Assembly: GCF_048128805.1 (NCBI RefSeq)
Contig: NC_136005.1
Coordinates: 14,955,760-15,019,759, forward strand
Length of the DNA stretch: 64,000 nucleotides
Direction of reading: 5' to 3'
From: Centroberyx gerrardi
Lineage: Eukaryota > Chordata > Actinopteri > Beryciformes > Berycidae
The number at the start of each line of letters is the position of its first letter. The stretch's first letter is position 1. This document shows positions 1 through 12,049 of this stretch, piece by piece. The notes beneath the pieces were generated by a model that worked only from the letters and a program-made list of their open reading frames with translations, was not told where the DNA came from and did not search any database. The translations under genes were made by a program, and so were the position numbers.

Positions 1-881
1 TAACGTTTGATGAGGGCTGCGGGTAGAGCCCTGGGTTCAGTAATAAGTAAATTGAAAGCCTATAAAGAACTTGGCTATGCTACATTTTCAAAGCTCTATG
101 GTGTATGTGTATCCCCAACTTTATTTTATGCAGCTGGAGTCTGGGGTAGTTTCAAGGTTAATGCCATTCAAAACCGGCCAATTTGCTGCTTTCTGGGCCT
201 GCATGAATTTGCACCTGTGCTGGCGATCCACATAACTATCTATGGTGTAATAATGTGAATGTTGTATTTGGTGAAGCTGACCAGCAATATATTTTTAGAA
301 ATGGTTCAGGATGTAACGTTCACTATATTGAACAAAGGTTATTTCTCGACTATAAAGAAACATGGGCTACTGACATCTGGCTCAAACCATATAATCAAAT
401 TAAGAAGATGTATAGTCCAGAACCTTATGTTATATTACCCTTGGAAAGAACCAGAAGATCTTTGTGTGCCCAGTTGAGAACTGGGAGGCAGGTTCAATTC
501 TATTGTTGTGGAAGAGAGATTATGTACTATATGTGAACTTTTTGTTTTACTGTCCGCTGTACGATGAACTAAGCCTGCCTTTATTTGAGAAAATACAAAA
601 CAAGAAGCCTGAGCTGTTCTGGTTGGGAGATTAGATAAAGATGGAATGGTTAGTCAGAGAGGAAGGATTTGGTGTGGCGAGTTTCATTTGGAAAGCGTGG
701 AGATTGAGAAGGGATAAGCTGCTTGTTTGAATGTTTGAATGTATGACTTTGATTTGTATGTTTTGATTGGTTGATTTGTTTCTGGTTCTTTTTGTTTGTT
801 CAACGTGATGCCCTTGTGTCTTGTAAACCCATAAGCCCATGTGGTGCATGACACAATAATAAAAATCAAATCAAATCAAAT
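1..881 (+). mobile_element. 3' end of a non-LTR retrotransposon (LINE)
   Basis: The first ~240 bases translate to a piece that resembles the C-terminal end of a LINE reverse transcriptase (GRALGSVISK, then YAAGVWG, then FLGLHEFAP). Reading continues in other frames to about 530, so the coding part is frameshifted. A non-coding stretch follows and ends in a short repeated tail of ATCAA units at about 864-880, the kind of 3' tail seen on LINEs. The 5' part is cut by the window edge. It is a dead fragment; the clade is not certain. Confidence 0.6.
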
Positions 882-3437
882 TTGGATTTTGCTGTTCAAG
901 AAATGCTAATTTTCAAAGGCAGAGAGCACTATTAAAATTGAGTGGTATGTGTATATATGAATACCTGCTACACTACGATATACCATTATATGCGTTAGTC
1001 TGGCTCATACACTATGCCCTCTCCCCCCACTTTTACCGCCACTCTCCACTGCGGACTTTGCAATAAGGCATATTTGCCAAAAAATAGTGTAAGAAAAAAT
1101 GTCTCAGACCTCGAATATTTAAGTTTATCCAAAAACCATCACACTTTATACCTCACCACTGCAGTCAGACCGGTAGCAGCAGGGATTAGAGCTGAAAAGT
1201 AATCTCACTGAAACAGGCACTGTACTTGTGCTTGAGGCAGCTAGTCCCTTAATTATCTGCAATGTGTAAATGTTTTATTTTTGATTGTATACATTGTTGC
1301 ATGTTGTTTGTCTACATCTTCAAATAAATAAGTAAACAATCTAAACAGAGATAGATGAACAGTTTCATATTATAGTAATTCAACTTACGTCTGGAAAAAT
1401 TAAGGAGGAATATAATTGTGCATCTCCAGATGGTTTGGAAGAGATTCATCTCAGCTCATCTTCTGTCTCTGTTAATGACAAATAATCCACTCATTATGAT
1501 GCAGCTGTCATCAAAGTTATTTTGATCATAAGTCAACAATTAAAAGTAGTTCGTGGAAATTTCCATAACAGCCCAGTAGATAAAGTGACTCCTCAAAACT
1601 TAACTCCATAGAGTTGGAGTGTACTGGAGATGTTCTGGGAAAACTCCAGATGAAACACAAGGTTTTGCTGAACTGTTCCTCTTTTTAGTGCTGGTTTGTT
1701 GCTGCTAACATTTACAGAACAAGAAGGTCCAGTCATAGTAGCAGTCTGACACATGTAACATGACATATAAGAGGTAAGGCAATTACATCAGTCACTGTCA
1801 TTGCGCGTAATTGAAAAATCTCTCACGGTAGGCTACATATCCTGTGACAGATTCGTAGTATTTTTTTTTTCTAAATATCTTGAAATTAGATAACAGGCAT
1901 TACTCATTTCTTTAACATTTTTCTAACTCCTTCACCAGATACTACAAACCATTACATTATTTTAACACGTAAATGTAGATAAAGCTCACCAGCATTTCCA
2001 ATCATCTGCATACCCTTTGAAAACGATGTCTTCATTGGGGTTTGCTATCAATATATCTAGAGTTTATATTTTGATCTTTGCCGTAGTTATATCTTCCTCA
2101 AGTGACAGCCTTGCCCGATGTTGCAAGATTTATTGTGTATGAGAAACTGATCTTTTCCGTGCGTCTGAAACTTCTTAAGGGGGCCAATGACCTAGTTTTG
2201 TGGTTTTTTTAGCAAGTGCAGAAACTTTGAACATTAGTTTGAGCAATTCAGTGTTCTACTTCAGTAGCCTGCTATTCTTCACCACAAAGGCTCAGTTAGC
2301 TTTAAACACCAGTGTCCTTAAAACCTGCTCTCACTAAATTTGCTGCTGTTGGCAGATGATCAGGTGAGCAACCTGACATATGACATACTGTATGACAGAT
2401 TTTGCCTTGTAAAAGGTGCTGACTTCTCTGGCCAGGTCTTCAAAGCAGCACCATTGTCCTAGTCTGGTTACTAGACTTCTCTATCTTGTTCCCAGCAGTC
2501 CTGACACCTCTTACCAGAATAAGGCCGATGGAGCTGGAGATGGATTGACTGACAAACAAAGGCTATCAAATCATAATAAGTTAATTCACATCATACCAAA
2601 CATATTACTGTAATTCAGTGTTGTATCTGAATGTAAACAATATGCCAAGAAAATAATGTGGTCTACCTTATGAACAGTTGTCTTGAGGTAGGTCTGAATT
2701 TGGTCACTTCACCTGAAAAACTAAAACAATCCATATTTTTGCCAATTGAGAGTTACTTAGTTAAAAAAGACAGTCACCTTGTGCCTCTGTTCATAATCCT
2801 TCAGACTGACAATGAGTTTGTGTATGAGAAAGAAAAGCAGAGCCTGTGACTTTTTCGAGCCACTCTAGATCGTGTGATTTCCTTGTTGATACTTATTTTC
2901 CATCTCCAACTTCAAAAGCTTTGAAGGGAAAACCCAGCAGCAAGAATAGGTATACTTTCATGTTAAGATCACAGAGACCTCAAGCCCTACAGTTCTGCTT
3001 TTCTAGTTTTCTAGTAATCTAACTCAAGTCTCAGTATTGAATACGAAAGGTTGTATCTGAGGAAAATTAGGCAAGAACTATATTTTATATATAAGGCAGA
3101 ATCTCATTGCTTGAATGTGTGAAGACAAAAAGCTATGAAACTGGTCACAAGTCAAATATGAGTGAAATTATGTCATACAAATATCTCATATACAGTTTCA
3201 TACTACATAGTACCTGACCCCCAGTTTACAAACTGAATTTCCCTTTGATTGCAGGCATCATGCATGCCTAAATGAACCAAGTTGATAAATTATACTTGAC
3301 TAGGCCTACATGACACTCTCTAGGTTGAGTGAATGTAGTTCACATCTGTCAAACCTCAGAGAAACTGAAACCACAATGTGAACATGTGGCATGAACACAG
3401 TGGTGGAATGAGCACAAGGAACTGAATCTCAGGATCA
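882..3437. other. Gene-free flank, nothing recognised
   Basis: AT-rich sequence with only short open stretches, no splice-framed P450 exon and no transposon ends that I can recognise. It lies beyond the likely polyadenylation site of pseudogene E and may mark the downstream edge of the tandem array, or simply a repeat-poor interval before another unit. Confidence 0.5.
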
Positions 3438-3443
3438 TTTATT
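3438..3443 (-). other. Candidate poly(A) signal of pseudogene E
   Basis: AATAAA on the minus strand, about 570 bases after the stop codon, in a block conserved at the same relative place in all five copies. Other AATAAA hexamers lie closer to the stop, so the real site is not fixed by sequence alone. Confidence 0.4.
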
Positions 3444-4376
3444 TACACAGTCGAGTAGAAGTTGTATTTTGGTCTGAGCGACTCTGACAGATCTACTAAG
3501 TGTATTAAGAATTTAGCTCCCAGTGACAATTCTTTAATACAGAGCTGATGTAATCTTTTGTATCAATTATTTTATTACATATTTACAAATATTACTTCAA
3601 TAATATAATATACAGGTTTATCGGACAGGCTATTAATTGAGAATAAAATGTTTCCGAATTATGTTTTGGTTATACTATAGGACATTGTAAAACAGCATGG
3701 TGATACAGATTACAGGATTAGTATGTTGACATAGATTAGAAAGATAGACAGTAGATCTTTTCAAAGTATAACATAGGGTAACGGCTATGGAAAACAATGT
3801 ATGTAAATAAAATGTATAATGTTGATCAAAATTGCTGTAAAGATTTGAGCATTGATGATTTATCATGACAAAGGACAGAACCACTCGGCTATAGGCAATA
3901 AAAAGAAAAATTCAGATTTTGAAGCTTTATGCTGCACAAGGTTATACTGCGCCATTTCTCTTATTTCTTTGTTAAGCATGGGGGTAGAGCAGGTCAGAGA
4001 CAGTGAGTGGTTTATCTTGGTATGGCACAGAGGCGGTAAGGTTTGGGACAGTGAGTGGCTCCCATCTTGAAGTCCAGACTGGGCTCCTCTCCAGTGGGTA
4101 CAGAGAATGAGAACCTCTGAAGGAGGGAGGTGAAGAAGAGGAATAACTCCATCCTGGCCAGTGGTTCCCCAGGACATGCACGCTTAAGGCAGCACATAAG
4201 GATAGGATGTGGGCATTAATCCCCTCACCTCCCTTCTACAAAAGCAAAATGCATCTGTACAGCCTTGGGCCTTATCAATTACTAGCGTTTCTTTATTACA
4301 AAATAATATTAAAAAAGAAAACATTACAGGGAGTAATAATAGAAGTATACTATACTATATACTATACTAAGAATGA

Positions 4377-4420
4377 CATTTATAATGATGGTCCTGCCGG
4401 CGGGACCATCATTATAAATG
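4377..4420. repeat. 44-nt near-perfect palindrome in intron 8 of copy E
   Basis: The two 22-nt halves (centre between 4398 and 4399, ...CTGCC/GGCGGG...) pair with a single G-T mismatch. The right half (CCGGCGGGACCATCATTATA) is present in copies B and C at the intron 8 acceptor flank without the left half. It is preceded by TATACTATAC-type repeats. Confidence 0.75.
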
Positions 4421-5722
4421 CACGATTCGTGGCCAAGCTTTGTTCAAACCCACAGAACTTTATTTTCAATTCTAGTCAAGATCCCAAGGTTTCCAATGAT
4501 ACCAAAATGCCTTGTTGGATTACAGGCAAATGTATATAAAATGAACAGAACATCTAGATTTTTTCCATTTGATGTAATGGTGCAGCCATAAAAAAATCGC
4601 ATCTTGGGTTTTCACTCAATATGAGCGTGCTACAGCTTCAATGAAGTGTTGGAACAAGCAGATGCAGAATATGTGACATTGTCATACAGTATGGAAAAAA
4701 AAAAATTCTAACTTTGAAGCTACTCAGGGGGAAATTTAGGGGAGTGCAAGGGGTTTTAAGAGTAAGGATCCACCATAGAACTGAAATGAGTAAAACAATT
4801 ATTATAAAAACATTTTTTTATTATTATCACTTGGTTAAAACAGCATGTAATTGATTTTTGGTTGTAACTACTGACCGGCTGAAAAAGGAAGGAAGGCCTC
4901 TCTCTTCCTAAATTTGCCATCCTGGTCCAGGAAGTGTTGAGGGTTGAAAGAGTGTGGAGTCTCCCACACAGACTCATCATGTAGAACTGAGTGCAGCGTG
5001 GGCAGGATCATGGTGCCCTGAGTTTAGAGCATTAATCAAGAAAGCAAATCAAATCAATCTTTTGCTGACATTACGGGTCTACAAGAGCAAGGAGCCCATG
5101 GACTGAAGCAGGGGAGCGTATCTGTATGGCTGTACTGAAAAGGCTGCAGACTGATGGACTCTACCCACGAAGGGAGCATCTATTCAGAGACTGTTGATTC
5201 AACACTGGAGGGGTTGAAGAGAGACTTACCCACTAATGGTGCCTAATTTATGTTGTGTTGGGTTGTCATTTGGTGCTGAATAAACAATGGGCGAGAAAAG
5301 TAACTAAATCTGCAGTGTCCTTGACAACAATCCTTGTCATATACAGCAATTCCTTCTCACATGTGCATCATGTACCTTTGGGATAGTGTACTTGCCCAGC
5401 GTGGTGTTCTTGGTTGCCATATGGGCCAAATTCAGGGGCACAATGTTTCCCATTCTCTGGATCTCATGGATGACTGCATCAGTATAGGGCATGTTTTCTC
5501 TGTCGGTCACAGAGGGTTGCCTGGATGAACCAACTACAGTATCGATCTCAGCCTGGACCCTCTCTGCACATAGAAAGAACAGGAAACAATGTCTGATTTG
5601 GTGTCCCTCATGCATGGCTGCTGAGAAAATTATGTCTATGACAGCCACACACCCTTGAAGAATGCAAGCAACACAGAACCTGCCGCCCACCCTACATTCA
5701 CTCTCTCACTCTCTCCCTAACA

Positions 5723-5724
<2 letters not shown>

Positions 5725-5758
<34 letters not shown>
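5725..5758. repeat. (CA)n microsatellite, intron 6 of copy E
   Basis: About 17 CA units just inside the exon 6 donor. Every copy has a shorter CA-rich tract here (about 23641, 35854, 49363, 61120), so the tract predates the duplications. Confidence 0.9.
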
Positions 5759-5759
<1 letters not shown>

Positions 5760-6654
5760 GCACACCTTGTATGTGTGGGTAGTAGATCATGTATAGCAGT
5801 CCCCAGTGTAGAGTAGTGGTTGTGGTCTCAGTTCCAGCGCTGAACAGGTCCAGGGTGCAAAAACACAAATTCTCCAGATCAAACCCAGAATCTGGATCCT
5901 CCTTCTACTGACAACACAACAAAGCAACTGCAAGAATCAGTGGCTTGTCAACATTCACAGCCATTTCATTAGAAAATGCATAGAGGATGCACACACACCT
6001 CTCCCATTTCTGAGAGGAAGCAGTCAATGTAGTCTCTTGGTGATGAGGGGTCATAGTCTTCTCTGTGTTCTTTGATCCTAATTTTCACAAAGTCAATCAG
6101 CTTATCCAACAGAGCAAAAAACCTCTGGTGAGGTCCAGGGAGCCACTTCATCAGCCAGGGCAGCATGTTGTAAATCTACAGAGCAAACACACAGTTACCC
6201 AGACAGATAGTCTGCCATCTTAACAGCCTGCACACATTTGCATGCAATCCTCATAAAGCCTGTTCTATATAACGTAGAGGCTCACCTGTGCCCATGTCCC
6301 TCCCTGTAAGTACACCAACTCATTGAAGTCCTGAAGGATAGACTGGTACTGCATGTCACTGTACTCAAAGCGATTCCCAAACACCAAGCAGCAGATTACG
6401 TTGGATACAGCATTGTTCACCAGCAGCTGGGCATTGAAGGGCTCACCTGAAAAATGTAAAAGAGACCCAAACATTGTGAAAGATAGGGCCAATGGTCAAA
6501 ACGCAAAACATATGATGGGCCGCAAGCAAGGAAAAGCACTATTTGATATTGATTATGCATGATTATAACAAGTAGATATAACAAATACATACCACGGCTA
6601 ACTGCCAAAATTAAGTATACATTTGAGTTTTAACACAGTTGTGGTTCCTCAGAT

Positions 6655-6817
6655 AATCAAGCAATTAACATCCCATCATGCTTAGAGTCATGTGTAAAAA
6701 TGCTGGGCAGACCCAATTATCCAATATTTTGACTACCACAGCTCAAAGAAGAGATTTCAGTGATTGTGAGAGAGGGGTGACTGTTAGAGACTGCTCAACG
6801 TGTTTGACAAGGACCAG
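6655..6817 (+). mobile_element. Tc1/mariner remnant, left part, intron 3 of copy E
   Basis: Homologous to the first part of the Tc1-like remnant in intron 3 of copies B and C. It is split here by the BEL/Pao insertion and resumes at 12811. Very decayed. Confidence 0.5.
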
Positions 6818-7526
6818 TGTGCTGCCCTTACAGCGCTTACTCTTGGGCAAAGCTAGACAGCCAGTTAACATTCAAAAGTCCTCCAATAAACACACAAGGC
6901 TTGACTTTTCTTGTATTTTACTGAAGTTTTGTTTCTTCTTCTGGTCTTTTGATTTTGTTTGTAAAACTGAAACATTACAGAGATAAGAACATAAATCAGT
7001 ATACGGACATTAACATATCCAAATAGACGGTAAGAATTATACACATAACTACATAAATGCACAATACCTACCAAAGTATAAAGCAGCATAGTACTGTATA
7101 AAAAACACAGCTCAACTAAGTTACTAAGTAACAGCAACAAGTCACAATTAGTGAACCAACTAGCTACTGCTAACTGCTAGCTAACACAGCACATGTTTTA
7201 GCAAACCAATAGAAAAGTTTCTAACATGACATTCCTTCCTAATTATTTACACATATTACTTACAGACAAATAGTCTCCAAGGCAGAAGCATATCAGAAAT
7301 ACATTCAGCAACAACATATATCCAGCATTGTCCGTCTTGCTTGTCTGAGCTCAACTGAAGCAAGCTAAGCTAACGGAGGAGACCGAAGAGGAGAGCAGCC
7401 CAGAGACGAGAAGATAGCACACTCTGTCGCTGTTTCCAAGAACCAACAGAGAACAGAGCGCTCACTTTTTAACTTGTTAAACTAATAACATATTTAAATT
7501 ATTAACTTAACTCTAAAGGCAGCACA
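6818..7526 (-). repeat. 3' LTR of the BEL/Pao element
   Basis: 709 bp, TG...CA ends, matching 12050-12805 over its whole length apart from small differences and one tandem block present only in the other LTR. Confidence 0.93.
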
Positions 7527-7536
7527 CTCCCCGCTT
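7527..7536 (-). promoter_or_regulatory. Polypurine tract of the BEL/Pao element
   Basis: On the element strand AAGCGGGGAG directly abuts the 3' LTR, the expected place and composition for a plus-strand primer. Confidence 0.6.
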
Positions 7537-7604
7537 GATATAATAACATTATGTCACTACAGATACAACCAAACTTGAAGGGGAATGTCCTATGGCAGCA
7601 ATAC

Positions 7605-8464
7605 TTAGAGTCCTTTCACAGTCTCTGAAAGAAGGACTACAGTCTCTGAGACCGGCCTTAGAAACACCTTGGCTATCCCATCCTTCACAATCCGCACCTC
7701 TACCTTGCGGACCCTCTTGTCACTGCTTGGCAAAGCCTTAACGACCAGTCCCATTGGCCATTCATTTCTGTGGGCCTGGCTGTCTTTCAGTAAGACAACA
7801 TCTCCTACTTTGACATTTGGCTTGTCTTTTGTCCACTTCCTGCGGCCCTGTAGAGTAGGCAGATACTCTCCTTTCCATCTCTTCCAAAAAGTGTCAGCAA
7901 GACACTGGACGTGCTTCCACTGCTTTCCGTACAACTGAGCCGTGCCAAAGTTTCCAGAGGGGGCTAAAATAGCGCTCATCTTCTGAGTAAGGAGCATCGC
8001 TGGGGTGAGTACTGTAGGCATATCTGGGTCAGTGGATACGGACACAAGGGGTCTTGCATTCATGATCGCCATCACCTCTGCCATGAAAGTGCTCAGGACT
8101 TCATGTGTGAGACGTGTTGGTCCTGTCTGAAGCAGCATTGCGTCCAGAATGTGCTTGGCAACTCCAATGAGCCTCTCCCAGGAGCCACCCATGTGGGAAG
8201 CATGAGGGGGATTAAACACCCAAGAGTATCCTTTCTCCAGGAGGTACTTCCTGACTGTTGTGTCGTCTGTATTTATATCCAACTGTTTACAAGCTCCCAC
8301 AAAGTTAGTCCCTCTGTCCGACCGCAGAAGTTTCGCTGGACCACGAATCGAGAAAAACCTCCTTAGAGCATTGATAAAACTGTCTGTTGACATGGTTTCA
8401 ATGAGTTCAATATGCACCGCTCTGGTTGACATGCATGTAAAGAGCACAGCCCAGCGTTTGCTAT
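7605..8464 (-). pseudogene. BEL/Pao integrase, N-terminally deleted
   Basis: Contains the BEL-type integrase core from FTCMSTRAVHIEL onward, the second catalytic aspartate (RSDRGTNF) and the glutamate (GGSWERLIG), and the C-terminal DNA-binding part (VGDVVLLKD). The first catalytic aspartate and the zinc-binding N-terminus are absent, because the region is fused to the middle of the reverse transcriptase at about 8464-8490 in another frame. Not a functional integrase. Confidence 0.85.
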
Positions 8465-10257
8465 CTGCACCTCCTCCTCTTGGCTCTCCAGGAGAGCCCC
8501 AGGCTCCTCTGAAGAGGGAGAGGATCCACTCCAAGGTCAAGATCCTTCAGATCCTTGGCACGGTCCTCTGCTGGGAAGGCTTCCATTACCTGGCTACTGT
8601 TTGATGCCACTTTGTGCAGTCGCAGGTTGGATTCTGCTAACATCTCTCTGGTTCGTGTGAGGAGATCTATTGCCTCTTCAGGGGTGGCAACTGAGGTGAG
8701 ACCATCGTCAACATAAAACTGCCTCTCAACAAACTGTCTTGCATCAGAACCGTGTTCTTGTTCACCTTTTTGAGCTGCTCGTCTCATGCAGTAGATGGCT
8801 ACAGCAGGTGAAGGGCTGTTTCCAAATACATGGACCTTCATCCTGTACTCGACCACGTCCTTGCTGATGTCATTATCCTCATACCAGAGGTACCGAAGAT
8901 AATCTCTGTGGTCTTCTCGGACGACAAAGCAATAAAACATTTGCCGCACATCTGCTGTAAGGGCTACGGGATCTTTTCAGAACCGCAAAAGAACTCCCAA
9001 CAGGGTGTTGTTCAAGTCTGGTCCACTTAGGAGCACATCGTTGAGAGATGTTCCACCACATTCAGTGCTTGAATCGAACACAACCCGAATCTGGTCTGGC
9101 TTTTGCGGGTGGTACACACCAAACGTTGGCAGGTACCAGTGTTCTTTACCTTTGTCCAAAGGTGGAGCAGGCTCAGCTTGATCATTGTCTAGCATCTTCT
9201 GCATGAACTTGATATAGTGATCTTTCATTTCTGACTTTTTCTCCAAAGTTCTCCGTAGTGAGCAGAGGCGTTTCAAAGCTTGCTCCCTATTACATGGAAG
9301 GCGTCGTCTAGGAGAGCGGAATGGTAACGGTGCCACCCAGCTGTTTCCTTTATTTTGGCAGACCTCTGCATCCATGATGGCCAGGAAAGTTTTGTTGTCT
9401 ATGGATAGTGCTGGTTTGTTGTCATCCTTGGACCTGTCAAACACCGAACACCCTAGGTTGTCTGCAGTCGCGGTGAGACCTGTGTTCTCCTTACATGCAG
9501 GGAAGGTTGGACTGTGATGCTGGGTCATGCCACTGTAGTCTTCCTTCACGTGGATACTGTTTGGACATGGTCTGAGAAAGGATGTGCGACCGTTGTGCAG
9601 TATGTTTGTTTTGTAGACATTGACCTCTGATGGTTTGTGAACTGTTCCCAAGCACACTTCTCCAACAATGACCCAGCCTAGGTCTAACCGCTGAGCATAA
9701 GGCGCGTTGTGGGGCCCGTTGATTTGCTCGCGTACTTTGTGCACCCTAAGGACGTCTCTCCCTAAGAGCAGGAGGATTGGAGCATCTCGGTCTACAGGTT
9801 GAATCTTGTTAGCGACTGGCTGTAGGTGGGGGTGATGGTGTGCAATCTCTGGGGAGGGAATTTCTGTCCTATCGTCCGGCACCATGTCACACTCTATTAA
9901 GGGGGGTAAGGGAAGCTGTAGTTTCCCATCCATGGACTCAATGATGAAATTAACAGCTCTCCTACCTGAAGTCTCTGATTTCCCGGAACAGGTTCTCAGG
10001 GTGTATGGGGTGGAGCTGGCTTTAACTTCGAAGAGGTTGAAGAACTCTGTCTTGGCAAGGGACTTATTACTTTGTTCATCAAGCACTGCATACATTTTAA
10101 TTGCCTTCTCCTTTTTTCCTGCAGGATATGCTTTCACCAAGCAGATTTTGGAACATGAGTGTGAACCGTTTGCACTTCCACAAATCTCAGTACACTTGGA
10201 GGTGACTAAAGAAGATGAGCTTTCTCTTTCATCCCCGCTGTCATCTTTGTCAGCCAT
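8461..10257 (-). pseudogene. BEL/Pao protease and reverse transcriptase region, broken
   Basis: The first part (10257-8977) has the BEL aspartic protease signature (VLDEQSNKS, then LLLGRDV) followed by the start of the reverse transcriptase (SLNDVLLSGPDLNN). Right after LLGVLLRF an in-frame TGA (8977-8979) interrupts it, consistent with a CGA-to-TGA decay. The same frame continues through MFYCFVV to the YVDD active site (about 8704-8715) and stops matching at LGLSW (about 8488), where the deletion into integrase begins. RNase H is missing. Confidence 0.85.
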
Positions 10258-10271
10258 AGCACTCCGTGCGG

Positions 10272-11994
10272 TTATGGGAGGAGGGCAGGATGCAGTGCCG
10301 CAATGTGTTTATCACTGTTGCACTTAAAGCACTTAACAGTCATCTTGCCGTCTTTTGCCATGTGTTGAATAGACCCACAACATCTATAGCAGATGCGATT
10401 CTCTCTGAGGTATGCTTTGCGCTCTTCTAAGGATTTTTCTCTAAAGAGCTTACATTTTTTCAGTGGGTGGGGCTTCTTATGTATTGGACACTGACGATCT
10501 GGTTCATCCATTTTTCTCAGAGCAGGACTGGTTTGTATGCCTGACGGCTCTGCCGGGATGTCTGTTTTGTGTACAGTCACAGAGGCTTTATTACTGTACT
10601 TCATAGGCTTTTCAGTCCTGAAAGAGGCATGACTGCTGGAGGTGGATATAGTGAAGCTCGGATCATTTTTTATCTTTGCCTGTTGTTGAACAAACAAAAA
10701 AGAAGGGAGGAAAAGCCACTCTGTAATCCTCCTTGTACTTACTTCCAAGGCTTGTCCATTTTTCTTGGAGGTTATAGGGGAGCTTTTCCACTATTTGTTT
10801 TACCCCACGAGCTGTATCCAAATACGAGAGCCCTGGTAGAGCACCGTCCTGCTTAGCACACTCCAGTTCAAGGAGAATGTCACTTAGCTCTCTCAGCTTA
10901 ACATTATCTCTATTGGTCAGCCTCGGAAAGTGTTCAATCTTTTTGAGCAGTGCGTCTTCGATGACCTCTGGTGTCCCATAACACTCTTCAAGCAGTTGCC
11001 AAACCATGTTGACACCTGCTGCGGGATTGAGGACATGCACTGCACGAATTCTCTTTGCCTGTTCTGACGATTCAGCTCCAAGCCACTTTGTCATCAGGTC
11101 CAGTTCTTCCCTGGCTGAGAGATTCAAGTCCTTGGTAGAACTTAGAAAAGAGGCTTTCCATGACCAATAATTTTCGGGTTTGTCATCGAATTGCAGAAGA
11201 CCAGCACTCACCATTTCTCTCCGGATGAGGTATCTTGCAAAATCTTGTGCACCTTTAGGCTCAGGTAAGTATTCTTTTTCAGGATTGACTGTGTGCTTCG
11301 GAGTACTATGAGGGTAAGTCTTGCCCGGACACATATTCATTGTTGACTCTTTTCCTGTGTCTTTGTAAACTGGCTGTGTGTTGCTTTGGATACCATGATA
11401 AGTTACTGGTTTAGCGTCAGGTATTTCCAATTTATTTATTTTTATCCCATGTGACTCCACTGCTACGTGTTTCGAAGGCAGTTCCGTAAAGAACTCCGAC
11501 TGCTGTTGAACGTACTCACCAGTGCGTTGGACTGTACTGAAGGGCTCGTCTTTAACGTAGGGTTCTCGAACGAGCTCCCCGCTTTCAACTTCGGCTTCCT
11601 CATAGGCTGTAGCTTCAGCCTCAGCTGCTGCAGCAGCTCTTTGGCACTGGAGAAGATGGAGACTAGCATCGTAGTTAGCCTTTTGTTTTAGCAGGCTTGC
11701 TTCCAGGTCCGCTCTCTGTTTCATCATGTCAGCTTCTCTTTCGGCGTAAGCTAGTTGAGCCCGGGCAGCTTTTGCCTTAGAATAGGCTTTTGTGGCTGAA
11801 AAGGCTGTTGATGATGATCGCTGAGAGGGTCTAGTGGATGCTCTAGATGACTGTGACTTAGCATCAAATGCTCGAGGAGGCTCCTTCCTCTTGGTCGCTT
11901 GATCTACAACCTCTGCTTGTTGTTCTCCACTAGCTTCATTTTGCTGCATAGTGGTGTCTTCCTTAATATAATTTCTTCCTGAGCGTAGACTCAT
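10272..11994 (-). pseudogene. BEL/Pao gag region, frameshifted
   Basis: The first part (11994 to about 10700) starts with MSLRSGRN, has a charged and alanine-rich coiled region, and runs into a BEL gag core (YWSWKASF, WQLLEECYG). Near 10700 (VAFPPF) the reading moves to another frame and continues through QQQAKIKND to two zinc-knuckle-like boxes (CYRC..., CFKCNSDKH) ending at 10272. A second frame change separates it from the protease region. Start chosen as the first ATG after the 5' LTR. Confidence 0.8.
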
Positions 11995-12049
11995 GTTTGC
12001 TGAGTATTGTTTTCGAGTGCTTGAGCCCGCCGTGCTCTTGTCTTTTTAC

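Noticed and set aside
4756-4980. Open frame reading [11 protein letters not shown], recurring at 22345, 34907, 48171 and 59443
   Set aside because: It is exon 8 of each P450 copy read in the wrong frame and running into intron 8; the true frame reads [13 protein letters not shown].
5337-5528. Plus-strand open frames opposite exon 7 ([15 protein letters not shown]), present in all copies
   Set aside because: Antisense shadow of a conserved exon; no splice structure or independent conservation.
5904-5907. In-frame TAG before exon 6 as a disabling stop in all copies
   Set aside because: A second AG three bases downstream restores an open frame in the same phase, and all five copies share it, so it is treated as an acceptor shift.
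10257-10272. Programmed frameshift between gag and pol of the BEL/Pao element
   Set aside because: The element has other frame breaks and an in-frame stop, and I see no clear slippery site plus structure, so decay is the simpler reading.
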